From positions 31,000,365-31,064,364 of the forward strand of contig OY987304.1 of the NCBI GenBank assembly GCA_963920635.1: DNA of 64,000 nt, in the 5' to 3' direction. Source of the stretch: Pseudeuparius sepicola. Lineage: Eukaryota; Arthropoda; Insecta; Coleoptera; Anthribidae. Numbering within the stretch: the first letter of the stretch is position 1; the number at the start of each line of letters is the position of its first letter. This document shows positions 44,215-57,384 of the stretch, one piece after another. The notes below the pieces were generated by a model. The model had not been told where the DNA came from, did not search any database, and worked only from the letters and a program-made list of their open reading frames with translations. A program made the translations under genes and the position numbers.

Positions 44215-47200
44215 CGTCAGGGCCGTAGCTAGAGGAGGCCGAGGAGGGCATGATGAGGCCCTACCTTTTAAAATTGACCCATAATTAATAACATTAAATT
44301 ATTAATTGCCATAATGTTCTCTTATTATTTACAAGTTAATAAAATAACTAAATCCAAATAATCGTTTACACAAGTACTTGTGATATAATTACTGTATCGT
44401 TGTTTATCTACTGATTGCTTACTGGGTTTCGTTTTGTTTTCTAAAGACTAAAGTAATTATTTTTTATTGGTCATTTTTCTAAAGATTGTTGTGCAATTTC
44501 TGCATGGTAGTCCTTTTTGCAGCTTTTACTATACCGGGTCGCCACGGGATGTGGCCCACCCCCAATTTTTCTTTTATTTTTAACGTCTTTAAGATAAAAA
44601 TTTGAAATTTGAGTTGCATGTATATCATGTAAAAACGGTTTTTTACATATTTCCACGTTTTTTCTATTTCCGGTTTTGCCAGAAATTGAGCCAGAAATAT
44701 CATCAACTTTGGTTTTTAAATAACACCCTGTATACCTAAACTTTTACATATTCGGTTTCAGTATAAAATTCTACGTATCCAACAACGTTTCTGTCAAATT
44801 TTGACAGCTGACAATTTTTTTAAAAAAAATTTGCATCCAGGAGCCCATGGACTTTAAATATGCTTAATATATTATGTCCTTCCGTAGCCACAGAAAAATT
44901 TAAATTTTAACAGACAAATTTTTATTTATACCTACCTATTTATTTATTTTTACAAGTCTATTTTACATACCTATGGGGAGCTACTATTTTTTCAACCGAC
45001 TTATCAAGGCAGAGGCTATTTAAATTTGCAATATGTGGCCATATTATTTGTGGGTTAACTTTAGGTACCTAATTTAAATGTAATAAAATAACCTTTGATT
45101 AATAGGAGAAGAAGTTAGGAGCCACACACTCATGATACTCACACTGGTCCTATTTGAAAAAAAAAAATACTTGGAAAAATGTGGCTATAAAATAATAAAA
45201 TTAACAATGACAGCTGTCAAATTTTGACAGAAACGTTGTTGAGTTGAGCACCTATGTAGAATTTTATGCTGAATCCGAGGCTGAATCCGAATAGGGTAAA
45301 AATATAAGATACGAAGTCGGTCAAATGGAGGCAAACTTGCGCCTTTGGGCGCCTAACAATATGCCGTTGAGAAAATTAAAATATTTTCATGGGTTGCTGA
45401 GATATTTAAGAAAAACCGAATTTTTGAAAATTATATTTTATTTTTTTTCTGACGCCATTTGCGATAATATTAAAAAATAAATAATACTTTTTTATTGCAA
45501 CTTTTTCTGGACTACGTCCTGGTATTTTTAGATTTTCGGGGCGACTTTTCGTTTTTGAGATAGAGGGATCATCTTAATTTTTTTAAATACGGACCTGGAT
45601 TTTTTATTCCATATTTCGAAATAAATCGTTGTCCTGAATACAACGATGTATGACACATACATATTTTTTCTCGCTATGGCCGCCAAAATGCACATTTACT
45701 ACGAAAAAAATTAATACGGTCCTGGACTGTGCATTGTTCTCTCTTTTTTCAAAGCTATTCCAATTATAACAAGTAATCATTTTTTTATACCTACTGGATT
45801 AATTAAACTCTATGTTTGTCATATCTTGAAATTCTTTTTTACACTTTAGGTAAAATGTATCTCACTATTGTTAGTAATAATTATTATTGTTGTTATTTAC
45901 CTAAAGTATAAAAAAGAATTTCAAAATATGACAAACATGGAGTATAATTAATCCAGTAGGTATTAAAATAATGATCATCTGTTATAATTGGAATAGCTTT
46001 GAAAAAAAAGGGAGAAAAATGCATAGTCCAGGAATGTATTAGTTCTTTTCTTAGTGAATGTGCATTTTAGTAGCTAAAACGAGAAAAAATATGTATGTGT
46101 CATACATTGTTGTACTCAGGACAACGATTCATTTCGAAATATGCAATAAAAAATCCAGGTCCGTATTTAAAAAAATGAAGATGATCCCTCTATCTCAAAA
46201 ACGAAACGTCGCCCCGAAAATCTAAAAATACTATGACGTAGTCCAGAAAAAGTTGCAGTGAAAAAGTAGGTATAATTTATTTTTCAATGTCATTGCAAAT
46301 GGCGCCAGAAAAAAATAAAATCTAAATTTCAAAAATTCGGTTTTTCTTAAATATCTCAGCAACCCATGAAAATATTTTAACTTTCTCAACGACATATTGT
46401 TAGGCGCCCAAAGGCGCAAGTTTGCCTCCATTTGACCGACTTCGTATCTGTTACGGTTTCCAAGATCCCCATGTTGAGCACCGGAACTGAATCACCCTCT
46501 GTATACAGTGTGGCCATTTTAGTGTGCAACATATGGGAATTTTTTTTATTAATTGCACAACCAAAATTCAAATATTGCCGAAAGTTGGTGCATGTTCGAT
46601 AATGATATTAGGTGCCCTTAGAATTGTTGCAAGTTAAACCGCATACAGGGTAAGTCGAAAAATATAAAAATTACACAAGAGTGAAGTACCCTTATTTCAA
46701 AAAATTCAGGAAAAGGTTATTAAGAAAAGTTGTTTAGAATTAAAAGCTATGCCTAAATACCAAAACATAGCCTCCTAAGAAAAAAAAATTTTCGTCGATG
46801 AATTTCCACAGTTTCTTATTAAACATTTAAAATAAAAAATTTGCACCTTAAATGAGAGTTTTTTAATAGACACATTATCATTACTAATGTTTTGCCTTGT
46901 TCATAAGAATTTTTGCGAAATTTTAAAGTTGTGTTTAATATCGTTGCAACAAACATCAAGTTTGTGATTCCCTAAAAAACTAAAAATCTAAGTTAATTTT
47001 ACAAATATGCTTGAATTTGAACAAAGTTATGAGAAATTAATTTGATTTTGATTAATTTATGAAAGTGTTTAAGGGGAATATTAAAAAATATATTTTTTTG
47101 GAAAATTATTAATGTTTTTCAAAAAAATATTTTTTTTTCTTAGGAGGCCATGTTTTTGTATTTAGGCATAACTTTTAATTCTAAACAACTTTTCTTAATA

Positions 47201-47822
47201 ACATTTTGCTGAATTCTTTGAAATAAGGGTACTTTACTCTTGAACAATTTTTATATTTTTTTACCTACCCTGTATGCTGTTTGACTTGCAACCATTCTAA
47301 GGGCACCTGATATGATTATCGAACATGCACCAACTTTCGGCAATATTTGTATTTTGGTTGTGCAATTAATAAAAAAAATTCCCATATGTTGCACACTAAA
47401 ATGGCCACACTGTATATGTCAAAACTCGAAAAAAAAAAAACGCTTTGACATGAAACATGTAGTACCCCAAATTTCAAATTTTTGTCTTAAAAAAATAAAA
47501 GAAATATTGGGGGTGAGCACATATCCCCGTGGCGACCCGATAGAATAAGTATGTACCTACCTAGGTAAGTTAATTATATTATTTCATCCTCTGTTGATAT
47601 CATAATAGGTAATAGTTATTTCTTGTTTTTGCAATAATGCAAAAAATTATTTGTTATTAGTGCGTATTATGTGTTTATAACACACAGACTGTATTATTTT
47701 TTCTGAATATTTATTATAATGTTGCTCCAAAAACAAAAAATGTACTTATGCCCTTTTCCAAATTTGTGATGCCCTACCCTCGGCCCTACCTAAAATTTGG
47801 TTCTAGCTACGGGACTGTGAAG
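44215..47822. mobile_element. Nested foldback complex
   Basis: The outer arms GGGCCGTAGCTAGAG.. (44220) and ..CTAGCTACGGGACT (47815) are weakly mirrored. A second layer pairs CGGGTCGCCACGGGATGTGG (44535) with CCCCGTGGCGACCCG (47525). Inside stand three adjacent foldbacks: about 44730-45300 (CAACGTTTCTGTCAAATTT arms), 45305-46450 (GACTTCGTATCT / AGATACGAAGTCGGTCAAAT arms) and 46507-47414 (CAGTGTGGCCATTTTAGTGT arms, TA-flanked). None has a credible gene; all open frames follow the mirrored arms. Confidence 0.75.
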
Positions 47823-48380
47823 CATTTTGAAATTTTAACTAGCAACTTTATTCTATCCTGTGTAATACCTACAACAGAAGCATATTCTTTCGTACTATTT
47901 TCATTTAATGGAAAAAGAATCTAAACAACAGGAATACTTAACAATAATTTGCACTGAAAAGTTATTTTAGAAATTGTTGAAAATGATCACAGTTTTCTCC
48001 GAGGCATAAATTTATTCTTCGTCGAAAATTGATAAGTTTAAGATTATTTTTCCATAAACGGTTGTTATTCAAGTTTGACGTTTAATTTCATAGCCAACTT
48101 TTTAATTTTCAAAGATTTTAAATACCTATCACATCTGCAATACGTGTTTCCAGTAATTCGCTTTTTTGGCGAAAGCGAAAAAGTTTTTCGAAAAATAACA
48201 GGAGTAAAAAAAGTTTTAGAATTGAATTCTTCATAACACAAAGTAACAATTTTGTAAGTCCGCCAACGGACAAAAAAGTTCTGTCACATTTTTAGGGTGC
48301 ATCACTCTATATCAACCCTTTAAAATGGTACAATTGAACTATGTTTTCTGTCGATTAAAAAAAAATCTCCTTCGAGCATA
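47823..48380. other. No feature recognised
   Basis: AT-rich DNA without a repeat partner in the window. Confidence 0.4.
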
Positions 48381-48389
48381 AAAAAATTC

Positions 48390-48672
48390 GAGAAAATTTT
48401 TGGCCCTTTGTACGCCCCTGACTTTTCTCCAATCTGCTACGGTGGGGGGTTTTTCTTGCTACAAAAGACTTTTGGTAAAAATCTGGTGGTGTAACAAATT
48501 TGCCTTCCACCAAAAATAAATCCGAAATTTTTTTACGAATTTTAGAACGTAGTACGCCCCTGACTTTTTTCAAATCTGCTATGACGGGGTGTTTCTGTTG
48601 CTGCAACGGACTTTTGGTAAAAATCTGGTGGTGTAACAAAATCGCCTTCCACCAAAAATAAATTCGAAAATA
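48390..48672. repeat. Tandem duplication, 142-bp unit
   Basis: CTTTTGGTAAAAATCTGGTG at 48469 recurs at 48611, together with GCCTTCCACCAAAAATAAAT and GTACGCCCCTGACTTTT. The 94-aa open frame across it is a repeat artefact. Confidence 0.85.
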
Positions 48673-48949
48673 ATATAATAATAATTTAACGAATTTTAGA
48701 GCATAGTACGCGGTTTGTTGCTAGCATATTTCCGTTGCTTAAGCTGCCTATTTGTAATGCCACTGTGACGACACAAAATCTCTAGCATCAGCATTAAGTA
48801 GGTAGGTCTTTGTAACCGAATTATTGAGTATCAATATTGACTTGACTTCAGTGCATGTTTTCAGAAATTTAGAAATATTATTCTTGAAATAAGTTGCTGA
48901 CTGTACCCGCTACTTGGTAAATATATATCAAGTACCTTACCTTTCTCAG

Positions 48950-49400
48950 ACACCAACGGTTACAACGTAGACCAACGGCAATGGCGGTTAGGTTAGGTTG
49001 CGCCTGGATTGAAGCAGCCGTGGCGTCTTACTGGAATAATAACCAATATTCTAAGATACTGGTCTCCGCCTGTAGACCTACGCACAATTCGTACAAACAC
49101 CACTTCTGCTGCTCTGACTAAGGCGTTGGGCGGGCTGCACTCATCACTCATCAGCACTGCGTCGCCTACGTCTGGTAGTCTGGTCTCCAACTGAAAAGGC
49201 GCGGCTGCGGCGCGCCCGCGCGCCGTCCCGACACATTGCCAAAGCGCTCTCGCCGGCACGCGGATGACGCGGTACCGTTGGGCCAATCAGAACGCTGCAT
49301 ATTGCATACCTACCACGTCATGTCACTTTTCGTTGTCGCATCCGGTGAACCACAGCGGTCAAGGTGACGTCAGGATATGGGACCAACCAAAACCACAGCA
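48950..49400 (-). promoter_or_regulatory. CpG-rich promoter-like block upstream of the CACTA-like genes
   Basis: About 450 bases are strongly enriched in G+C and CpG (GCGGCGCGCCCGCGCGCCGT at 49208). They include a CCAAT sequence (GGGCCAATCAG at 49279) and a TGACGTCA-like site at 49362. It lies upstream of the minus-strand companion and transposase genes and just inside the right satellite. I infer the promoter of those genes, possibly with a spliced leader. Open frames on both strands are probably by-products of high G+C. Confidence 0.45.
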
Positions 49401-50663
49401 AAACGTTTCATTATTATTCTTTAGTAATTAATTAATTTTGAGTTTGAGTGCCGTGTGTGGTGTCCGAGTCTATTTTCAGTGACAATACCTACCTATATCA
49501 AGGAAATAAAATGTTGCCTTCAAAAAATTGTTTCCGATTCATCTCGAGAGATTATTAGGGTAATATAAAATTTCTTAGGTGGGTATATATATTATTATAG
49601 TACATATATAACGGCTCGCCGCTATATATAATATATTATAATATGATAGTGGAAACGTCTATACAGGTAAGTATATTTTCGATTCTTTATAGTTAAATTT
49701 TAACTAAACCAACGGCACTTTTTAAGTTTGTTTCAATCTTTAAAAAATGCGCTAAGTATAATAATTTATTTACATTATAGCAGAACGCGGCTATTTATTA
49801 TTGGAAGTGAAAAACCCCCCAGCAATTATCGATTATGGAATATTTATTATGCCGATATATGGCAACTTTATTAGGCAGCAGGGTGATAATCTACTAGGAA
49901 AAAAACGGTCCGTGTTTTTGCCATTTTCGTAGTAGGTAGTATAACAAAAATTATTGTATACGGACCCTTTTATAAAAATGCCACCGACCTTAATTTCCTT
50001 TTTTTGGCTGCATAACTTTTAAACGGTTCAGCCGATTTTCTTAAAATTTGTCACGAATCAAAATCCAGTGTGGATATATATAATATTACCATATTATTAT
50101 TAGGTATATATATACCTTAATAACTGTTGTGGTGAGTTTTTTGTAATCATTGTTATGAGATATTAGAAAGCTCCTATTTGCGGAAATGTTAAGGACAGGA
50201 ATCTGAAATTTATTTTGACAGATCTCCTTTCTCGCTGCAACACACATCACCGTGCAGTGTAGACAAAATTTTGATTTTCAACTATTCATAGCTTCAAAAC
50301 TAAACTAATCTTTGAAGTATAATAACATCATATTATTGGACATGTCTAGAGTGTTTATAGTTATACCAAAGATTTATATATAACACTATAAATCTTTGGT
50401 TATACTATTAAGTATACATATACAATCCAAAAAAGTTATAATACACAGGGTGTTCCATTTGGTTCAGAAAATTGTGAGATCGTGTGTGGGATATGTTTTG
50501 CTGCAACATTATTATACAACACTTTCGTATCGGGCAAATTTTATTAGACCGAAGGAGGACATTATCTCTTACTGGAAATTAAGACGTATATAGCTGAGAT
50601 GTAAAAATATTTCGTTATAAGAATGAACCTATAATGTGACGTAAAATTGTGACGTGATATATA
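49401..50663. other. No gene recognised; TA-rich repeats
   Basis: TA-rich palindromic stretches at 49585-49640 and a hairpin at about 50356-50403 (TTATAGTTATACCAAAGATT mirrored) are the only structure seen. Confidence 0.45.
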
Positions 50664-52021
50664 CAGGGTGTTATTTAAGTACGTAGCCGATTTTATTGAA
50701 ATCTAGCAGTGTTAGTTACGGTAAAAAGGGGTTAATTAATTTAGCCCTAAGTAGATTCAAATTATTAAGTCCAGTGGCGTCCCGGGGGGCACCGTGACCA
50801 ATATTTAAAAAAAAAAAAAATGTACTACACTCACTTTTTTTAAACTTTTATACGTTTTTCGCATTAAGGAACTAAGAATACAACTTTTTGGTGTCTTGAA
50901 TTTTTTTCGTATCTGGCTTCGTTTTCCAGAGAAAAAATAAAAACCACTTTATTGCACGTCATTGCTTTTTTGTTGCATTGCTGCTTTCTCGAAAACGAAG
51001 CAAGATACGAACAAGATTCAAGAAACCAAAAAGTTGTATTTTTAGTTGCTTAATGCGAAAAAAATATAAAAGTTTTAAAAAAGCCAGTGACGCACATTTT
51101 CTTTTTCTCAAAAATTTTGGTTAAGAAACGCCACTAGACTTGATAATAATTGTAATCCACTTTTATATTTTTTTCACATTAAGCAACTAAGAATACAACT
51201 TTTTGGCCTCTTGAATCATGTTCGTATCTTGCTTCGTTTTCGAGAAAGTAGCAATGCAACAACAAAGCAATGACATGCAATAAAGTGGTTTTTATTTTTT
51301 TCTCGAAAACTAACGAAGATACGAAAAAATTCAAGATACAAAAAAGTTGTATTCTTAGTTGCTTAATGTGAAAAAATATAAAAGTCGATTACAATTATTA
51401 TCAAGTCCAGTGGCGTCCCTTAACCAATATTTTTGAGAAAAAGAAAATGTGCGCCACTGACTTTTTTGAAACTTTCATATTTTTTTCGCATGAAGCAACC
51501 AAGAATACAACTTTTTTGTCTCTTAAATTTTGTTCGTATCTTGCTTCGTTTTCGAGAAAGCAGCAATGCAACAACAAAGCAATGACGTTCAATAAAGTGG
51601 TTTTTATTTTTTTCTCTCGAAAAGAAGCCAGATACGAAAAAAATTCAAGATACCAAAAAGTTGTATTCTTAGTTCCTTAATGCGAAAAACATATAAAAGT
51701 TTTAAAAAAGTCAGTGGCGTACATTTTTTCTTCTACAATATTGGTCACGGTGCCCCCCCGGGACGCCACTGGATTTAATAATTTGAATCTACTTAGGGCT
51801 AAATTAACCCCTCTCTACCGTAAATAACACTGCCAGATTTCAGCAAAATCGGCTAAAGGATTATTAAGATGTTGTTGAAAAAATATATTTTTTTTAAAGT
51901 TTGACACCCTGTATCTTGAAAACGAAGCGATAATGGACCTATGTTTATATAAACTTTTCCCCTCAAAAACACTCAAAGAATCACCCCTTGAAGTTTGGCT
52001 ACGTACTTAAATAACACCCTG
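50664..52021. mobile_element. TA-flanked foldback with repeated inner modules
   Basis: The left end TA|CAGGGTGTTATTTAAGTACG is mirrored by CGTACTTAAATAACACCCTG|TA. Inside, a module of about 240 bp (TCTTGAATxxxxTTCGTATCTTG.., with GCAATGCAACAACAAAGCAA) occurs four times in alternating orientation between 50830 and 51720. GTCCAGTGGCGTCCC and its complement mark the module borders. Confidence 0.85.
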
Positions 52022-52025
52022 TATG

Positions 52026-54530
52026 TCCCTGTATATTCGTCAGTAAACTTCGTGACTTAACAAGTAGGTACGTTACTATGACGTAATGTTGCGGGTTGCG
52101 GACGGCGGACGTTACAAAATCTGGAGTCAACTTAACGTCACTTGACGTACATTTTCTAAATTAAGGAGTACGTTATTCTGACATAAAATTGTGTACGGTA
52201 CTGCGACGTTACAAAATCTAGCGTCAACTTAACGTCACTTATCTTGACGTAAATTTTCTGACTTAACGAGTACGTTACTCTGACGTAAAATTGTGACGTC
52301 TCTCTGACGTGTCAAAATATGTCGTCTGGTGGATGACCTGCATTCGTCAGTAAACTCTGTGACTTAACAAGTAGGTTACTACGACACAAAATTGCGGACG
52401 CTACTGTGACGTTGCAAAATGTGGCACCAACTTAACTTCACTTAACTTGACGAAAATTTTCTGACTTAAGTTGTACGTTAATCTGACGTAAAATTATGAC
52501 GTCTCTCAGATGTATCAAAATATGTCGTCTGGTGGATGACCTGCATTCGTCAGTAAACTCTGTGACTTAACAAGTACGTTACTACGACGTAAAATTGCGT
52601 ACGGGACTGTGACGTTACAAAATCTAGCGTCAACTTATCTTGACGCAAATTGTCTGACTTAAGGGGTACGTTACTCTGACGTAAAATTGTGACGTCTCTC
52701 AGACGTGTCAGAATATGTCGTCAAATGGATTACCTGTGTTCGTCAATAAACCCTGTGACTTAACAAGTACGTTACTAGGACGTAAAATTGCGGACGGTAC
52801 TGTGACGTTGCAAAATGTAGCGTCAACTTAACGTCATTTATCATGACGTAAATTTTCTGACGTAAGGAGTACGTTACACTGACGTAACATTGTGTCGTCT
52901 CTCAGAAGTGTCAAAATATGTTGTCAGGTGGATGACCTGTATTTGTCAGTTAACTCTATGACTTAACAAGTACGTTACTACTACGTAAAATTGCGGACAG
53001 CACTGTGACGTTACAAAATCTAGCGTCAACTTAACGTCACTTAACTTGACGTAAAATTTCTGACTTAAGGAGTACGTTACTCTCACGTAAAATTGTGACG
53101 TCTCTCTGACGTGACAAAATATGTCGTCAGATGGATGACCTGTATTCGTCAGTAAACTCTGTGACTTAACAAGTACGTTACTACGACTTAAAAGTGCAGA
53201 CTGTACTGTGACGTTACAAAATCTAGCGTCAACTTAACGTCACTTAACTTGACGTAAAATTTCTGACTTAAGGAGTACGTTACTCTCACGTAAAATTGCG
53301 ACGTCTCTCTGACGTGTCAAAATATGTCGTCAGATGGATGACCTGTATTCGTTAGTAATCTCTCTGACTTAACAAATACGTTACTACGACGTAAAATTGC
53401 GTCCGGTACTGTGACGTTGCAAAATCTAGCGTCAACTTAACGTCACTTATCTTGACGTAAAATTTCTGACTTAAGGAGTACGTTACTCTCACGTAAAATT
53501 GTGACGTCTCTCTGACGTGTCAAAATATGTCGTCAGATGTATGACCTGTATTCGTCAGCAAACTCTGTGACTTAACAAGTACGTTACTACGGCGTAAAAT
53601 TGCGGACGGTACTGTGACGTTACGAAATCTAGCGTCAACTTAACGTCCCTTAACTTGACGTAAAATTTCTGACTTAAGGAGTACGTTAATAGGACGTAAA
53701 ATTGTGACGTCTCTCTGACGTGTCAAAATATGTCGTCAGATGGATGACCTGTATTGGTTAGTAATCTCTCTGACTTAACAAATACGTTACTACGACGTAA
53801 AATTGCGTACGGTACTGTGACGTTGCAAAATCTAGCGTCAACTTAACGACACTTATCTTGACGTAAAATTTCTGACTTAACGAGTACGTTACTCTCACGT
53901 AAAATTGCGACGTCTCTCTGACGTGTCAAAATATGTCGTCAGATGGATGACCTGTATTCGTCAGTAAACTCTGTGACTTATCAAGTACGTTACTACGACT
54001 TAAAATTGCGTACGGTACTGTGACGTTGCAAAATCTAGCGTCAACTTAACGACACTTATCTTGACGTAAAATTTCTGACTTAAGGAGTACGTTACTCTCA
54101 CGTAAAATTGCGACGTCTCTCTGACGTGTCAAAATATGTCGTCAGATGGATGACCTGTATTCGTTAGGAAACTCTATGACTTAACAAGAACGTTACTACG
54201 ACGTAAAATTGCGGACGGTACTGTGACGTTACAAAATCTAGCGTCAACTTGACGTCACTTATCTTGACGTAAATTTTCTGACTTAACGAGTACGTTACTC
54301 TGACGTAAAATTGCGACGTCTCTCTGGCGTGTCAAAATATGTCGTCAGATGGATGACTTTTATTCGACAGTAAACTCTGTGACTTAAGAAGTACGTTACT
54401 ACGACGTAAAATTACGGACGTTACTGTGACGTTGTAAATTCTGGCGTCAAATTAACGTCGCTTATTCGTCAAGAGACGTCACAGACCAATGCTGACTGAA
54501 AAATGACGTCTTGTGACGTTAAAGTGACGT
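52026..54530. repeat. Right subterminal satellite, 203-bp unit, about 12 copies
   Basis: The landmark ATGGATGACCTGTATTCG occurs at 52725, 52928, 53131, 53334, 53537, 53740, 53943, 54146 and 54349: a strict 203-bp spacing over eight steps. Older copies at 52329 and 52532 are more diverged. Each unit holds about ten GACGT/ACGTC or GACTTA words. It lies directly inside the right terminal repeat of the CACTA-like element. It is much more regular than the left array, so it has been homogenised recently. Confidence 0.95.
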
Positions 54531-54546
54531 GTGTGTGCTATGTGGG

Positions 54547-55159
54547 TTGTGGCACACCATAGGCACCTTAACTGATATGGACTTACTGACTGACAGGCTT
54601 CTGTATTTTTTAGATTTAGTTCGTTTATAGTGAGTGTGTGGAGCGGCTTTGATGTGTCTACTTGATTTTTGACCCGTATAAAATCTCAAAAATTTAGTAA
54701 TTTGAGGTGGCACAGATAAGAATACTCTATATATTTTGTATTGGACTTTTGCACACCAACAGCTTGAGTGGTTCTATTGACCATTCAACTGTTTTGAGGG
54801 GATTCCATGGCACACTGGACTTGGCAGATAGATGCCTTTAAAATTCCTATTTTGCTCAACTTGGACACCCTGCAGAATGGAACTCCCTGTATATTTTTTT
54901 ATTCAAATTTAGTATATAGAGGTTTTGGCGTGTTCTGATTAACGCTGTGGGGTCAGATTTTAAATAAAAAAATCGCTAAAGAGTTTTCGTGAAAATCGGG
55001 GGTATAAAAAAATCGGAGCCGGCCCTGGATTTGCATTTTGAAAATAGCAGGAAGGTCAAAAGAAACGGTTTTTGAAGGCCTTTCAAACAAAAAAAGTTTA
55101 GGCTTTTGTCTCCAAAAATGAAGATTTTAATGATTTCAGTTATAAAGTTGGACACCCTG
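54547..55159. mobile_element. TA-flanked foldback, right half
   Basis: Inverted partner of 15560-16178, ending at CACCCTG|TA (TA at 55160-55161). See the left half. Confidence 0.8.
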
Positions 55160-57179
55160 TATACATCAAAATTATTGCTTATAAAAACTAAGATTTTCTA
55201 AAATTCTGGGCGGTTCCAAGGAAGTTTTTAGAATTTATGTACGGGGTTAGTAATAATTGTTTTCAAACAAATAAAAATTGGAGTGTAGGAGTGGCAATTA
55301 GGCCAGGGTAGATAATTTTTGAGAACAAAAAAATCTAGAACAGCATGACACCCATTGGAAAAGGAAGAAAATATAGCAAAAATAACAGAAAAAATAATTT
55401 AAGGGCGATTTAAGCTACGGGTGTTGTAGGGGGTGATCTTTTAGGGGTGGAAAACGGTTTATCACGATATCCGGCAAAACTGCAACTCCTATCAAAAAAG
55501 TTAAAAGGCAAAGTTGTAGGTAATAAAAAGATCTACAACTTTTGTATTTACACTTTTTTCACATAACCTCAAAATATCCACGAAAAATCAAAATAACCGA
55601 TTTTTTTGTTTTTAATTTTTATCTTACAAAAAAAATTCTACGAAATTTGGTGGAAACTAACCTTCTTATGTCTCGAACATGCTGTAATTTTTTCAAAATA
55701 TTTATTTTTACCCCTTTTTTTGATTTTAAACCGAAAAGTAACCTCATTTTCAATCGAAAATACCCACGTCAAAAAAGCTGCTTTTTAAAAAAAGTCGGTT
55801 CGCTTTTTGTTCGTTGAAACCTCTACTTTCTGATGGTGTAAAAAATATACATCACTTTGAAAATTTTCTCAGAAAATGCAAAAAACGAAAAACTCGATAT
55901 CGAAAAATTGGTTTTTAATCATTTTTTTAAATTTTGGACTATTTATTGAAATTTACACTTTAATTACTTGAAAATTTTAAGATTGCATGTTGAACAGTAT
56001 GGGAATCTTGCAAACGGTGAGAGATAGAACAACAACAAACAACAAATGCGGAAAAAGTTGCGCAATTTTGAGGTCAGTAAAATGGTACAAACAGATTTCT
56101 AATATATTTTTTCGTTTTTGAGTTATTTCGCCAAAAGTGAAATTTTGCATTTTTGATTTTATTTTTTTCTGAAGTTGTTATCAACATTTAAATACAGGGA
56201 AACAATGAGTAGAAAAAAAGGAATTTTCAGTATAATTGTCTCAAAACATTTTAAAAATATTGTCCATATACATCATGGTATTTGGAATGCAAGTGCTTTC
56301 AAAATCTGCAAAAAAATCCAGGTTCGTATTTAAAAAAATTAAGTTGAAAATGGTTTCTCAAAAAACGAAATGTTGTAGAACAAATCTAAAAACGCCATCT
56401 TAAAGCCCGTTAAAAAGTGCCATAAGAAAGTGTTTTTCTTTTTTCCTATCTGTGATAACAACTTCAGAAAAAAATAAAATCCAAAATGCAAATTTTCACT
56501 TTTTTCAAAATAACTCAAAAACGAAAAAAGATATTAGAAATCTGTTTGTACCATTTTAGCTTGTAGCAGTCTCCGTATATTCAATAACGTATTGCTATCC
56601 TAAATTTTGTTCCTAAACCTATTTTTTTAATACTTTTTAAATAACTTTGAAATATATTTTTTAATATATCAGCAAAAAGTCGCTTCGTTCTCAAAAAAAA
56701 AAATTTTTTTTGAGGGTAGAACTAGATCAGACCCCATAGGTGTTGTTAAGTACATCACTGTGCATACGAAATGGCGATTTACGACATTTTTTTGTGGTCG
56801 AGACCTTTTTTATTTAGAAAAAACTGTCGAAATTGGCATTTTACGGAAATTTTGTTTTTTTACGTTAACATCGTCATATCTTTGAGAGTAGTGGAGCTAT
56901 CGACTCGATTTTTTTTTTAATTGAAGCTAACATATGAGCGCTTACAACGAATGCCATTTTTGTTGTCCAATATTGTTTATTAACCACTTTAAATAGCAAC
57001 AAACGTTATAAAAAGTGTAATAAAATTTTCACTAAGCGAGAAACTTTTTTATTTGTGGAAATTTTTATATACATGCTGCGAGGGAAATGTGCCCAAAACA
57101 CGAAAAAAGTTTTTGGCAAAAAAAATTACCTATAGCGCCTATAGTTTTTGAACTGTGCATTTTTTTGACGACTTTTTAG
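55160..57179. other. Interior of the THAP element: foldback, no gene
   Basis: A foldback lies at about 56083-56563 (AAAATGGTACAAACAGATTT mirrored). The open frames at 55542-55817 are phenylalanine- and lysine-rich from AT bias and show no domain. No body of a THAP-type transposase is recognised. Confidence 0.5.
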
Positions 57180-57384
57180 CCCGATTTCGCTTCACTAAAT
57201 AGGACGAGGCGGGCCGGGCACCGTTTTCGTTGCGCAAAGAAGCAGGTAAGTAGTTTTGATGACTCCGCAGGCGGCGATCGTGCTTGGCACCGAGCGCTGT
57301 CTCAAAATTTGTTTCCTCACTGGTCCCGTCGACCTGAGACGGGCCGGCAAACCGAGATTATTGCCGCGGTAAGCGTTGGAATTC
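57180..57384. promoter_or_regulatory. CpG-rich block near the right end of the THAP element
   Basis: GC-rich DNA (GGCGGGCCGGGCACCG and further) with two donor-like words, CAG|GTAAGT at about 57245 and CG|GTAAGC at about 57369. It could be a promoter and leader exon reading plus, or part of the subterminal region. No protein frame is supported. Confidence 0.35.

Larger units (their letters stand above)
16179..54546 (-). mobile_element. CACTA/EnSpm-like transposon, 38.4 kb including later insertions
   Basis: The ends are the 15-bp inverted repeat CCCACATAGCACACA (16179) and TGTGTGCTATGTGGG (ending 54546). TT lies on both sides, which would fit a 2-bp target duplication but is too short to prove it. 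Directly inside each end lies an ACGTC-rich tandem repeat, like the subterminal repeats of plant and animal CACTA elements. The element carries a tnp2/DUF4218-type transposase and a second spliced gene, both on the minus strand. About 24.1 kb remain without the 14.2-kb insertion, and this still includes a Penelope copy and several foldbacks. Confidence 0.8.

Noticed and set aside
48993..49286. Protein-coding frames on both strands of the CpG-rich block
   Set aside because: High G+C lowers stop frequency; no domain or splice support, and the two strands give overlapping frames.
52026..54530. CRISPR-like regular spacing
   Set aside because: The whole 203-bp unit repeats without unique spacers; this is satellite DNA in a eukaryotic transposon.
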